Notes: a model not told the origin generated them from the sequence alone. DNA of 7,099 nucleotides from Desulfobacterales bacterium (GCA_029939875.1 JAOZSC010000132.1:1-7099), one strand, 5' to 3'. Shown: positions 1-6,892, numbered from the stretch's first letter. Program-made: numbers and translations.

Positions 1-568
1 GGATGATGATGACCACCGACAGGGCGATCATGCCCAGCAGCAGAAAATAAAGCCATCCCACGGGTATACTTCTCAAGCGGGCGAATTCGCTGTCGTAGGA
101 CATGGCCAGAAAGTCATTGTAGTAATAGGCAACGATTACCACCTGTGCCATGCAGATGACCAGCATCTGCCACAGGTCCGAACGGGGAACGGTCAGGATG
201 GCGCCGAACAAAAACCCCATCAAATCAACATTGTAGCCCGGCGTTAAATCCACCAGGATAATACCCGCGGCCATCCCCACGGCCCAGATCACGCCGATGA
301 TCGTATCGGCCCGATGTTTGGCCTTTAACGACACCACGGCCATGATCAAGGCGGCAATCAGCGCAATGCCCAGGGTGCCCGCAATGTAAGGTATTCCCAG
401 AAACAGCGCCAGCCCGATGCCGCCGTAAGTCGCATGGGCGATTCCTCCCGCCAGAAACACCAGCCGGTTGACCACCACCAGGGTGCCAATGACGCCGCAG
501 GCAATGCTCACCAGCAAGCCGGCCAACAGGGCATTGCGCATAAATTCAAATTGCAGGGCTTCTATCAT
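1..568 (-). CDS. znuB: Zinc/manganese-type ABC transporter permease (ABC-3 family), 3' end cut by window edge
   Basis: This is the membrane permease of a divalent-metal ABC importer, expected to form the inner-membrane channel with the ATPase and binding protein encoded just upstream. The visible 189 residues begin MIEALQFEFMRNALLAG and are open to the window edge. The family is usually about 260-280 residues, so roughly the last 80 are missing. Several hydrophobic segments alternate with short loops. Family-like stretches include VNRLVFLAGGIAHATYGGIG near residues 28-47 and GVIWAVGMAAGIILVDLTPGYN followed by LMGFLFGAIL around residues 90-125, typical of ZnuB/MntB/TroC permeases. The ATG at 568 is the only ATG or GTG start between the in-frame stop at 656-658 and the conserved region. 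Its Shine-Dalgarno is weak (GAG about 9 bases upstream). It lies 100 bases after znuC, a wider gap than the other junctions. Zinc is inferred from the binding protein; manganese or iron is possible. Confidence 0.9.
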   Translation of the reverse strand, partial: MIEALQFEFMRNALLAGLLVSIACGVIGTLVVVNRLVFLAGGIAHATYGGIGLALFLGIPYIAGTLGIALIAALIMAVVSLKAKHRADTIIGVIWAVGMAAGIILVDLTPGYNVDLMGFLFGAILTVPRSDLWQMLVICMAQVVIVAYYYNDFLAMSYDSEFARLRSIPVGWLYFLLLGMIALSVVIII

Positions 569-618
569 AATATTGCACTCAAAATGCAGGGTGGTCTGAA
601 ATGATGATGAAATTTGGT

Positions 619-643
619 TCTTCTCCAGTCTTGTTGGAGAAGA
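619..643. repeat. Intercistronic hairpin between znuC and znuB
   Basis: TCTTCTCCA at 619-627 and TGGAGAAGA at 635-643 form a perfect 9-base inverted repeat around a 7-base loop. It lies in the only sizeable gap of the importer genes, 26 bases after the znuC stop and 50 bases before the znuB start. Read in the direction of transcription it is followed by ACCAAATTTC, not a T run, so it does not look like an intrinsic terminator. It could be an mRNA-processing or stabilising hairpin that sets unequal expression of ATPase and permease, or a protein-binding operator. The function is inference. Confidence 0.45.
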
Positions 644-668
644 GAATTCAGGGAGTCAACCTGATAAA

Positions 669-1430
669 CTACCCATCCTCATGGGTCGGCAGCACCCGGT
701 GCGGCAGCCCGTGGGCAATGATGTCCACCGGGCAGTGGTAGGCCAGATCCAGCATCTCCCCGGTGAGCTCAGCGGCATCGTGGTACAGCAGGTCGTGATT
801 GACACAGGCCACGGATTTGATATTGCGTGACAGCGCCATAACGTCATGGCTGACCAGGATAATGGTGATGGCCTCGTTCAGCTCTTTTAACAGGGTGTAA
901 AGGTCCCCCTGGCCCTTTGCATCCACGCTGGCTGTCGGTTCATCTAAAAACAGGATTTCGGGTTCGGTCACCAGCGCCCGGGCAATAAACACTTTTTGCA
1001 GCTGTCCGCCGGAGAGCTGACCGATGTGCCGGCGGGCAAAGGGCCACATCTCCAGGCGTTCCAGCGCCTGCCGGGCGGCCGTCCGGTGCAGCCGGGAATG
1101 CCGCAGGCGCCCCTTATCCATACCCAGACGCCCCATCAGCACCACGTCGAGCACTGAAATCGGAAAACTCCTGTTGATGTGAACATTCTGGGGCACATAC
1201 CCGATGCGGCGCACGGCCCGGCGGGGAGAGACACCGAAAATTAGGATTTTCCCCCGGTCCGGCTCCAACAGCCCGAGCATCAGCTTGAGCAGGGTCGTCT
1301 TGCCGCCGCCGTTGGGGCCGATTAAGGCCAGGAATTCACCGCGCGTGATACTCAGGTTGACATTTGTCAGAACGGGTTGACCGTTGTAGGAAAACCACAG
1401 ATCTTTGATAGCTATTATCGTTTCGTTCAT
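669..1430 (-). CDS. znuC: Zinc/manganese-type ABC transporter ATP-binding protein
   Basis: This cytoplasmic ATPase powers the metal importer encoded by the adjacent permease and binding-protein genes. The 253 residues hold every hallmark of an ABC nucleotide-binding domain: Walker [10 protein letters not shown] (38-46), Q-loop glutamine 81 in YVPQN, signature LSGGQLQK (139-146), Walker B ILFLDEP (159-165) and the H-loop histidine 195 in VSHD. The tail [17 protein letters not shown] (231-247) resembles the histidine-containing end common in ZnuC/MntA-type ATPases; its cysteine and histidines might bind metal, which is inference. The ATG at 1430 lies 3 bases after the znuA stop, so translation is probably coupled. 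The Shine-Dalgarno is poor (AGAATAGAAA). The length is normal and nothing looks broken. Family assignment is very secure; the exact metal is not determined by this subunit. Confidence 0.95.
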   Translation of the reverse strand: MNETIIAIKDLWFSYNGQPVLTNVNLSITRGEFLALIGPNGGGKTTLLKLMLGLLEPDRGKILIFGVSPRRAVRRIGYVPQNVHINRSFPISVLDVVLMGRLGMDKGRLRHSRLHRTAARQALERLEMWPFARRHIGQLSGGQLQKVFIARALVTEPEILFLDEPTASVDAKGQGDLYTLLKELNEAITIILVSHDVMALSRNIKSVACVNHDLLYHDAAELTGEMLDLAYHCPVDIIAHGLPHRVLPTHEDG

Positions 1431-1433
1431 TTT

Positions 1434-2369
1434 CTATTCTAACGCCATATCGATTTTGGCCGCCACCGCTCGCAGGTTTTCAGACCAGTTTTCCGCCAGG
1501 GGGTCGGCGATAAGCACCCGAGCCCCAACGGCATCGGCAATTAACCGGGCGGTTTTGGTCGAAAATTGCGGTTGGACGAAAATTACCCGGATATGATGGG
1601 TGGCTGCATTTTGGATCAAATTCTTGAGCTGAGCCGGTTTGGGATTTTTGCCTTCGATTTCCACGGCCACCTGTTTCAGACCGTAGGCATGGGCAAAATA
1701 TCCCCAGGAGGGATGAAAGACCATGAAGTTGTCCCCCTGTTTGGCGGCAAATCGTTGTTTCAGCTCCGTGTGCAGGGCATCGATTTCAATTGCAAACCGG
1801 TGATAATTGCTTTCATACACGGAACGATGGTCCGGATCCACGGCTTGCAGCGCTCTGACAATGTTCTGTGCCTGGACTTTTACCAGTGGCGGGGCGAGCC
1901 AGATATGAGGATCCAAAAGACCTGCACGGCGGTGCGCTTCGCCTGCGTGCAGCCCGGCATCCATGGGCAATTTTTTAATGCCCGCCTCGGTGTGAATGAC
2001 CTTCATGGCGGGATTGGCGGCCGCGATTTTTTTCAACCAGACGCTTTCAAAGGGCACCCCGATGGCAAAATAGAGTGCGGTGCGCGAAAGCCGGGCCATC
2101 TTCCGAGGGCGGGGTTCATAGGTAGCGGGACTGGCCCCCGGTTTGACCATTACTGTCACCGTCACTAGCGGCCCGCCGATTTTTTCAACGAAATATTTCT
2201 GGGGGACGATGCTGACAAAAACAGGCAATCTGCCGCCGGCCCGGGTATCGGCAGGTAAAAACAGCCAGGCGCCGACAATCACCATAACCGCTGAAAGCGC
2301 TATTGCTGCAAGCCGCCACCCCGACGCGATGCCCTGTTTCCGGTTTTGTCTGCCTGCCATTGTTTGCAC
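1434..2369 (-). CDS. znuA: Periplasmic zinc-binding protein of ABC importer (ZnuA-like, cluster A-I)
   Basis: This extracytoplasmic protein captures metal and delivers it to the permease. A basic N-terminus (RQNRK, then WR) precedes a hydrophobic stretch at about 20-39. There is no lipobox cysteine, so it is either a cleaved signal peptide (possible site after residue 44) or a membrane anchor. The family core follows: VSIVPQKYFVEKIGG (52-66), ASPATYEPRP (79-88), LDPHIWLAPP (152-161), MVFHPSWGYFAHAYGL (216-231) and ADPLAENW (288-295). Expected ligands are H155, H219 and D289. A histidine at the third position fits zinc rather than the glutamate of manganese proteins. Oddly, the first-ligand position is A82 instead of histidine, and the usual long His-rich loop is reduced to HAGEAHRR (141-148). 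The start is a GTG sharing one base with the cysS stop. An ATG three codons later (2360) is possible, but AAGG upstream fits the GTG better. Confidence 0.9.
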   Translation of the reverse strand: MQTMAGRQNRKQGIASGWRLAAIALSAVMVIVGAWLFLPADTRAGGRLPVFVSIVPQKYFVEKIGGPLVTVTVMVKPGASPATYEPRPRKMARLSRTALYFAIGVPFESVWLKKIAAANPAMKVIHTEAGIKKLPMDAGLHAGEAHRRAGLLDPHIWLAPPLVKVQAQNIVRALQAVDPDHRSVYESNYHRFAIEIDALHTELKQRFAAKQGDNFMVFHPSWGYFAHAYGLKQVAVEIEGKNPKPAQLKNLIQNAATHHIRVIFVQPQFSTKTARLIADAVGARVLIADPLAENWSENLRAVAAKIDMALE

Positions 2370-3763
2370 TATTTTTTGATAACCTTCATGCCCTGCGGCG
2401 TGTCATGGACATTGTAGCCCAGGGCCTGGATTTCATCGCGCAGCCGGTCGGAGGCGGCCCAGTCTTTTGTCTTGCGGGCTGTGTGGCGCTGGTTAACCAG
2501 GTCCTGGATTTCCGGCGGCAATTGCTCACAGGCCTCGACTTTATCCAGGTCCAGTCCGAGCACGCGGTCAAAATCCAGGATGGTAGCATATTTGCCGGCC
2601 GGGGTAACGTCGCTTTTTAACAGTTCCTGCACGGTGGCCAGCGCTCGGGGCATGTTCAGGTCGTCATTGACGGCTTCCAGGAATTTGTCCCGGTGCACTT
2701 CACTGACTGGACCGTCCGCTTTGCCGTCATCGCCGACCACCTGGCGGACCTGGTTCTTAAGATGCTGCAGACCGTTGCGCGCGGCCAGCATGCTTTCGCG
2801 GCTGTATTCCATGGGCTTGCGGTAGTGGGTTTGAAAGGATGCGAAGCGGTAAACAAGGGGATTGAGGCCCTGTTTTACAAAGGCATTGTCAAGGGTTAGA
2901 AAATTTCCCTCGCTTTTGGCCATTTTTTTACCGCCGGCGATGATCAAAAATGCGCCGTGGATCCAGAAATTAAAAAAGGTTTTGCCGGTGGCCGCTTCAG
3001 ACTGGGCGATTTCGTTGGTGTGATGCACATCGATGTGGTCGGTGCCGCCGCAGTGAATGTCCACCTGATCGCCCAGGTATTTCATACTCATGGCAGAGCA
3101 TTCGATGTGCCAGCCCGGAAAGCCGACCCCCCAGGGCGAATCCCACTGCATCTGTCGCTGAACCCCAAGAGGTGAAAATTTCCACAGGGCAAAATCGGTG
3201 GGGTTGCGTTTCTGCGGATTTTTTTCCACCCGGGCGCCTTCCTGCAGGGCAGTGAGATCCTGGTGGGACAGCTTGGTGTAATCCTTGAACTTTGAGGTGT
3301 CGAAATAAATCCCGTCATCGGTGCGGTAGGAGTATCCTTTTTCCTCCAGGATTTGTACCAGGGCGATCTGGTCGTCAATGGTGTCGGTGGCCTTGACCCA
3401 GATATCCGGCTCCAGGATATTCAGCCGCGCCAGGTCTTTTTTAAATGCCTGGGTGTAAAACGCCGCTATTTCCCAGGCGGTCTTGCCCTCGCGCTGGGCG
3501 CCTTTTTCCATCTTGTCTTCGCCCATGTCCCGGTCGCCGGTCAGGTGGCCGACATCGGTAATGTTCATCACGTGTTTGACTCGGTATCCGTTGTAGCGCA
3601 GTACGCGCTTTAAAATATCCTCGAAAATATAGGTCCGCAGGTTACCGATATGCGCGAAATTGTATACCGTCGGCCCGCAGGTATAAAGTCCGACCTGGCC
3701 CGGGCGAATCGGGTGAAATTTTTCTTTGCGCCGGTTAAGCGAATTGTACAGGTAAAGTGTCAT
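2369..3763 (-). CDS. cysS: Cysteinyl-tRNA synthetase
   Basis: This class I synthetase attaches cysteine to tRNA-Cys in the cytoplasm. Counting from the GTG at 3766 (465 residues), the sequence shows YTCGPTVY (28-35), the HIGH-type motif HIGN (39-42), [12 protein letters not shown] (215-226), [15 protein letters not shown] (240-254) and the KMSKS-type motif KMAKSEGN (281-288). By analogy with the E. coli enzyme, C30, C223, H248 and E252 should hold the catalytic zinc that discriminates cysteine. A DALR-type tRNA-binding region follows (about 330-400), ending in the usual basic C-terminus. I place the start at the ATG at 3763 (464 residues) because GGTGA lies 7 bases upstream; the adjacent GTG has only a 4-base spacing. 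KMAKS is a known variant of KMSKS. The gene is first in an apparent operon with znuA, overlapping its GTG start by one base, and has a promoter candidate about 50 bases upstream. Confidence 0.97.
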   Translation of the reverse strand: MTLYLYNSLNRRKEKFHPIRPGQVGLYTCGPTVYNFAHIGNLRTYIFEDILKRVLRYNGYRVKHVMNITDVGHLTGDRDMGEDKMEKGAQREGKTAWEIAAFYTQAFKKDLARLNILEPDIWVKATDTIDDQIALVQILEEKGYSYRTDDGIYFDTSKFKDYTKLSHQDLTALQEGARVEKNPQKRNPTDFALWKFSPLGVQRQMQWDSPWGVGFPGWHIECSAMSMKYLGDQVDIHCGGTDHIDVHHTNEIAQSEAATGKTFFNFWIHGAFLIIAGGKKMAKSEGNFLTLDNAFVKQGLNPLVYRFASFQTHYRKPMEYSRESMLAARNGLQHLKNQVRQVVGDDGKADGPVSEVHRDKFLEAVNDDLNMPRALATVQELLKSDVTPAGKYATILDFDRVLGLDLDKVEACEQLPPEIQDLVNQRHTARKTKDWAASDRLRDEIQALGYNVHDTPQGMKVIKK

Positions 3764-3789
3764 CACCAGTTCACCGAAAATTTAAAAAG

Positions 3790-3818
3790 TTGACTGCCGT
3801 TGCGCGCAAAACTATAAG
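3790..3818 (+). promoter_or_regulatory. Sigma70-like promoter toward the ZIP gene
   Basis: TTGACT at 3790-3795 is separated by exactly 17 bases from TATAAG at 3813-3818. Both boxes match the sigma70 consensus at five of six positions. Transcription would start near 3825 and give a leader of about 215 bases before the ZIP start codon, containing the terminator-like hairpin at 3859-3927. The -10 box overlaps that of the opposing cysS promoter. A short palindrome, ATAAGATTAT (3814-3823), spans the overlap and might be an operator. This rests on consensus matching only. Confidence 0.5.
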
Positions 3819-3838
3819 ATTATCGGAAAGGAAGTCAA
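3811..3838 (-). promoter_or_regulatory. Sigma70-like promoter for cysS-znuACB
   Basis: On the minus strand, TTGACT (complement of 3833-3838) is followed after 16 bases by TATAGT (complement of 3811-3816). Both boxes match the consensus at five of six positions. The start point would fall near 3804, about 40 bases before the cysS ATG, a normal leader length. It shares bases 3813-3816 with the -10 box of the rightward promoter, so RNA polymerase could hardly occupy both at once. No Zur- or Fur-like box could be recognised with confidence. Confidence 0.5.
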
Positions 3839-3858
3839 GTTATTTCGTATTTTTATAG

Positions 3859-3927
3859 TAAGTTCTCAAAAAGTCAGGGTAACTTGCTGTCAATAGAGCG
3901 CCCCAACTTTTTGAGAAGTTATTTTTT
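3859..3927 (+). terminator. Terminator-like hairpin plus T run in ZIP leader (possible attenuator)
   Basis: Arm TAAGTTCTCAAAAAGT (3859-3874) pairs with ACTTTTTGAGAAGTTA (3906-3921) at 15 of 16 positions, including 12 consecutive pairs. GGG/CCC (3877-3879 with 3901-3903) can extend the stem inward. Six T follow immediately (3922-3927). This is intrinsic-terminator geometry on the plus strand. No gene ends just before it; it lies between the candidate promoter and the ZIP start, so an attenuator is the natural reading. The stem is AT-rich and the loop long (about 31 bases), so strength is uncertain. A small palindromic repeat element is the alternative. Confidence 0.45.
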
Positions 3928-3929
3928 AT

Positions 3930-3945
3930 ACGGTTGCCAAACCGT
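3930..3945. repeat. Short hairpin in ZIP leader
   Basis: ACGGTT (3930-3935) and AACCGT (3940-3945) are perfect inverted arms around the 4-base loop GCCA. TTA/TAA on either side can add three pairs with one bulged base. It lies just after the T run of the preceding hairpin, about 100 bases before the ZIP start. It could be an operator or part of a folded leader. A 6-base stem alone is weak evidence. Confidence 0.3.
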
Positions 3946-4041
3946 TAAGCTTGCTTTTTGCCTGACCGGCAGCTAAAAGCAGGATAGTGGCAAGAAGGCG
4001 CAAGCAAAAAAATCACCTGAAAACAGAAAGGGGCAAGGGTA

Positions 4042-4854
4042 ATGGTCGACTGGTTTACTGCCTTGAATTCCGTATGGCAGGCCCTGGTCGCAACGCTGTT
4101 CACCTGGCTGGTGACCACGCTGGGCGCCGGGCTGGTGTTCTTTTTTAAGACCATCAACCAGAAGGTACTGGACGCCATGCTGGGTTTTGCCGCCGGTGTC
4201 ATGATTGCCGCCAGTTACTGGTCGTTGCTGGCGCCGGCCATCGAGATGTCCGAGGGGGCTGCCCTGCCGGCGTGGGTTCCCGCCACTACGGGTTTTCTGA
4301 TCGGCGGCCTGTTTTTGTGGACGGTGGATAAAATTCTACCCCACCTGCACCTGGGATTTCCCATGGAAGAAGCCGAGGGCATCAAAACCAGCTGGCACCG
4401 CAGCATCCTGCTGGTACTGGCCATCACGCTGCACAACATCCCGGAAGGACTGGCCGTGGGAGTCGCTTTCGGCGCTGTGGCATCCAATATCCCCTCGGCG
4501 ACCCTGGCCGGCGCGGTGATACTGGCCCTTGGCATCGGTATCCAGAATTTTCCCGAAGGCACTGCCGTGGCCGTTCCGCTGCGCCGCGAAGGCCTGTCGC
4601 GGCTAAAAAGCTTCTGGTACGGGCAGCTGTCCGGGGCCGTAGAGCCCGTTGCCGGCGTTTTTGGCGCTGCGGCGGTGATCCTGATAAAGCCGCTGCTGCC
4701 TTACGCCCTGGCCTTTGCCGCCGGTGCCATGATTTACGTGGTGGTCGAAGAACTGATTCCCGAGGCCCAGCTGGATAAAAATACCGACGTGGCCACCCTG
4801 GGCGCCATGGTCGGCTTTGCGGTTATGATGACCCTGGATGTGGCGCTGGGCTGA
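4042..4854 (+). CDS. ZIP-family divalent metal transporter (GufA-like)
   Basis: This inner-membrane permease imports zinc and often other divalent cations without ATP. The 270 residues contain about eight hydrophobic segments (roughly 13-35, 43-64, 80-95, 121-145, 152-178, 192-215, 218-240, 250-268). The paired metal-site motifs are intact: [10 protein letters not shown] at 131-140 (H131, N132, E135) and [14 protein letters not shown] at 167-180 (Q168, N169, E172). E201 in GAVEP and EELIPE at 236-241 are typical of the GufA/ZupT branch. The variable loop between the third and fourth segments contains [12 protein letters not shown] (101-112), which may attract metal. The ATG at 4042 is backed by a good Shine-Dalgarno, AAAGGGG (4027-4033), 8 bases upstream. 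The gene is divergent from cysS-znuACB and converges on the UbiB gene. Family assignment is very secure; zinc is the likeliest substrate but is not proven by sequence. Confidence 0.95.
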   Translation: MVDWFTALNSVWQALVATLFTWLVTTLGAGLVFFFKTINQKVLDAMLGFAAGVMIAASYWSLLAPAIEMSEGAALPAWVPATTGFLIGGLFLWTVDKILPHLHLGFPMEEAEGIKTSWHRSILLVLAITLHNIPEGLAVGVAFGAVASNIPSATLAGAVILALGIGIQNFPEGTAVAVPLRREGLSRLKSFWYGQLSGAVEPVAGVFGAAAVILIKPLLPYALAFAAGAMIYVVVEELIPEAQLDKNTDVATLGAMVGFAVMMTLDVALG

Positions 4855-4865
4855 AGTTTATTGAA

Positions 4866-5076
4866 GGTGTGAATTGTCCGGCGCATGATATTTTCTTCCA
4901 ACCGGTATGAAATGAAGCCCTTGCAGCGTGTCCCTTGTTTGGGACGAGGCCCTATTTTGTGCTAAATTGAATCCGTCCCCTGCCATTCATCCCAAACAAG
5001 GGACACTGCGAAAATAGGGAGCCGGAGAGTATCATACCGGTTTCCAGAAAACACCATCCACCGGCCCATTCACGTC
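4866..5076. repeat. Large imperfect palindrome filling the convergent gap (candidate MITE/REP-like element)
   Basis: The 340-base gap between the ZIP stop and the UbiB stop has no credible gene. Most of it is one long inverted repeat. AACCGGTATGA (4900-4910) pairs perfectly with TCATACCGGTT (5032-5042). Continuing outward in register with no gaps, TTCT plus TT (4891-4896) pairs with 5046-5051, CCGG (4878-4881) with 5061-5064, and TGAATT-side bases 4869-4874 with 5068-5073, interrupted by single mismatches. The outer limits, 4866 and 5076, are where pairing fades. The interior carries two further inverted repeats listed separately. Possible roles are a mobile palindromic element, a bidirectional termination zone, or a folded RNA. 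No target-site duplication was recognised. The remaining part, 5077-5170, shows nothing identifiable. Confidence 0.6.
4928..5019. repeat. Two crossed inverted repeats (A-B-A'-B') inside the palindrome
   Basis: Arm A, GTGTCCCTTGTTTGGGA (4928-4944), has a perfect 17-base complement TCCCAAACAAGGGACAC at 4990-5006. Arm B, CCCTATTTT (4950-4958), has a perfect complement AAAATAGGG at 5011-5019. The order A-B-A'-B' means the two stems interlock instead of nesting. Further GTCCC/GGGAC copies occur in the loop: GGGACG at 4941-4946 can instead pair with CGTCCC at 4974-4979. These are direct observations. Mutually exclusive folds, or assembly from repeated GGGAC-type modules, are inferences. Confidence 0.7.
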
Positions 5077-5170
5077 GATTTAAATGGGTTTTATTGCGTC
5101 GGATAGGTGTTTGAGAGGAAAAATACATGCTTTATGCCACCCTATAAGCAACGAACAACTGACAACGGAC

Positions 5171-5191
5171 CAATTGAGTTTTACTCAATTG
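5171..5191. repeat. Perfect small hairpin just downstream of the UbiB gene
   Basis: CAATTGAGT (5171-5179) and ACTCAATTG (5183-5191) are perfect 9-base arms around TTT. The hairpin begins 3 bases after the stop codon of the minus-strand UbiB gene. Neither strand has a T run after it, and the stem is AT-rich, so it is at best a weak terminator. Protection of the mRNA 3' end is another possibility. Confidence 0.4.
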
Positions 5192-5194
5192 AGG

Positions 5195-6892
5195 CTACAA
5201 TTTGCCTTTTCTGAGTATGGCCACCAGCAGCCAGATACCCATAATGGCGGCGGCAAAAAAACCGATGATTCCGATCAGCGAGATGCCGTAGACCAGCGGC
5301 GGCGTTTTCGATATCACAATCAGGGCCGAGCCGATGATCAGCGCAGCGATGACAATGGAAAAAGAGATCCGGTTGCTGATCTGATGGTGGGCGGCAAGCA
5401 TGGTGTCCAGGCCCTTGTGCTCGATGCGCAGGGTCAGTTTCTGCTGTCGGATCAGGCCTGTCAGTTCGAGCAGATCCTTGGGAAACTGGTGCAGGAATAG
5501 CAGTAGTTTGGACACCAGATCGATGAAATCACCGGCCATCCGTTCGGGTTTGAAGCGCGCCAGTTTCACTTCTTTAATAAAGGGAGTGGCCGCGGCAATC
5601 ATGTCAAACTCCGGATCGAGCATCCGGCCGACGCCTTCCACCGCGGTGAAGGCCTTGAGCATCAGAAAAATGTCGGGAAGGATGCGCAGGCGGAAGCGGG
5701 TGGCGGTTTCCAGCAGTTGCTGGAGCAGTTTGCCGATTTCGATCTCCTTTAAAGGCTGGTAAAGGTTGCGTCCGATAAAGTCGGCCACCGCTCTTTCAAA
5801 GATCCTCATATCCGGCTGTTTTTCCCACTCGGTCAATTTCAGGAGCACCTGGGCCGCCCGCACCTCGTTTTTGTGAACCACACTGTCGAGCAGTTCAACG
5901 AAATCTTCCCGGGTCCGCCGGTCCACCATTCCCACCATGCCGAAGTCGATCAGGCAGATGACATTGTCGGGCAGAACAAAGATATTGCCCGGATGCGGAT
6001 CGGCATGAAAAAAACCATGGTTGAAAACTTGATTGAGGACCAGGGTCGCTCCCCGGGTGGCAATGAGTTTGCGATCCAGACCTGCGGCTTCCAGCTGGTC
6101 GATGTCCGATATTTTGATGCCTTCGACAAATTCTGCAGTGAGTACGCGGGACGTGGTAACCTCCCGAAACAACTTTGGAATATAAATGTAGAGGTTGTCC
6201 AGGGACTGGCCCGCGATGCGCTCCATATTGGTCGCCTCGATTTTGTAGTCCATTTCTTTTTCAAGGGTGCGGGCAAATTCCTCGACAATTTTAACCGGGC
6301 GGTGCAGGGAAAATTCCTCGATGTGGCGCTCGGCCAGAGTCGCCAGGTGGAGCATGATCTCCAGATCGACCTCGATGATTTTGCGAATGCGGGGGCGTTG
6401 AATTTTAACGGCCACCGCTTCCCCGTCTTTTAACACGGCACGGTGCACCTGGCCGATGGAAGCCGATGCCTGGGGAGTTTCCTCCAGGTGTTCAAACAAT
6501 TTTTCAGGCGTTGTTTTGAACTCGGTTTCGATCACCCGGCGGATCTGGGAAAAGGGGACTGGCGGGACCTTGTCCTGGAGTTTGGCAAGCTCATGGATGA
6601 AGTCAACCGGTATCAGGTCCGGACGGGTTGAAAGCACCTGGCCCAGCTTGATGTAGGTGGGCCCCAACTCTTCAAAGGCAATTCTCAACCGCTGCGGCCG
6701 GGTGAGCCGTTCCACCCGGCCGGCCCGCTTGCGTGAGATCATCTGCAGACCGACCTCAATGTACTGCTCAATTTTAAGCCGCTCCAGCAGGTCACCGAAG
6801 CCGTACTTGAACAGGACGCCTAAAATTTGCCGATAGCGGTTCAGGTGCCGATAGGTCCGGCCGATGACACCGATCTTTCGTATGCTCAGCAT
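5195..6892 (-). CDS. ubiB: UbiB/AarF/ABC1-family atypical protein kinase
   Basis: UbiB-family proteins are membrane-associated atypical kinases or ATPases that support isoprenoid quinone synthesis and lipid homeostasis; the substrate is unsettled. With the ATG at 6892 the product has 565 residues. Visible are the family-specific KxGQ motif (KLGQ, 82-85), the Ala-rich loop ASASIGQVH (142-150) replacing a normal P-loop, lysine 163 in VAVKIQRP, the catalytic HADPHPGN (296-303) and the metal-binding DFG in LIDFGMVG (314-321). Two C-terminal hydrophobic segments (about 509-529 and 535-559) form the usual membrane hairpin, followed by a basic end. The ORF extends upstream to a TTG at 6943, but this would overlap the preceding gene by 26 bases. 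MLSIRKIGVIGRTYRHL looks like a normal family N-terminus, so ATG is preferred although its Shine-Dalgarno is weak. It starts 25 bases after the phasin-like gene and is probably co-transcribed with it. Confidence 0.94.
   Translation of the reverse strand: MLSIRKIGVIGRTYRHLNRYRQILGVLFKYGFGDLLERLKIEQYIEVGLQMISRKRAGRVERLTRPQRLRIAFEELGPTYIKLGQVLSTRPDLIPVDFIHELAKLQDKVPPVPFSQIRRVIETEFKTTPEKLFEHLEETPQASASIGQVHRAVLKDGEAVAVKIQRPRIRKIIEVDLEIMLHLATLAERHIEEFSLHRPVKIVEEFARTLEKEMDYKIEATNMERIAGQSLDNLYIYIPKLFREVTTSRVLTAEFVEGIKISDIDQLEAAGLDRKLIATRGATLVLNQVFNHGFFHADPHPGNIFVLPDNVICLIDFGMVGMVDRRTREDFVELLDSVVHKNEVRAAQVLLKLTEWEKQPDMRIFERAVADFIGRNLYQPLKEIEIGKLLQQLLETATRFRLRILPDIFLMLKAFTAVEGVGRMLDPEFDMIAAATPFIKEVKLARFKPERMAGDFIDLVSKLLLFLHQFPKDLLELTGLIRQQKLTLRIEHKGLDTMLAAHHQISNRISFSIVIAALIIGSALIVISKTPPLVYGISLIGIIGFFAAAIMGIWLLVAILRKGKL

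Noticed and set aside
1566..2168. 200-residue open frame on the plus strand
   Set aside because: It lies entirely antisense to znuA, whose protein motifs are clear, and its translation shows no recognisable domain.
3951..3979. Second plus-strand promoter TTGCTT-17-TAAAAG after the leader hairpin
   Set aside because: The -35 matches only three of six consensus positions and the -10 four of six, much weaker than the upstream promoter.
3764..4041. Zur or Fur operator in the divergent region
   Set aside because: I looked for palindromes of the known consensus types and found only the short ATAAGATTAT, which is too small and AT-rich to assign to a named regulator.
4928..5019. A classical H-type RNA pseudoknot from A-B-A'-B'
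   Set aside because: Only 4 bases separate A' from B', too few to span a 17-base-pair stem, so both stems cannot form fully at once. Alternative folds or modular DNA repeats are more plausible.
4866..5076. Integron attC site or CRISPR remnant
   Set aside because: No core-site GTTRRRY/RYYYAAC pair was seen, no direct repeats with regular spacers, and no integrase or cas gene in the window.
5084..5500. 138-residue open frame on the plus strand starting in the convergent gap
   Set aside because: Most of it is antisense to the UbiB C-terminus. The product is low-complexity and polar (Q/D/R-rich) with no family resemblance and no good ribosome-binding site.
5873..6433. 186-residue open frame on the plus strand
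   Set aside because: It is antisense to the conserved kinase core of the UbiB gene and is a shadow of its codon bias.
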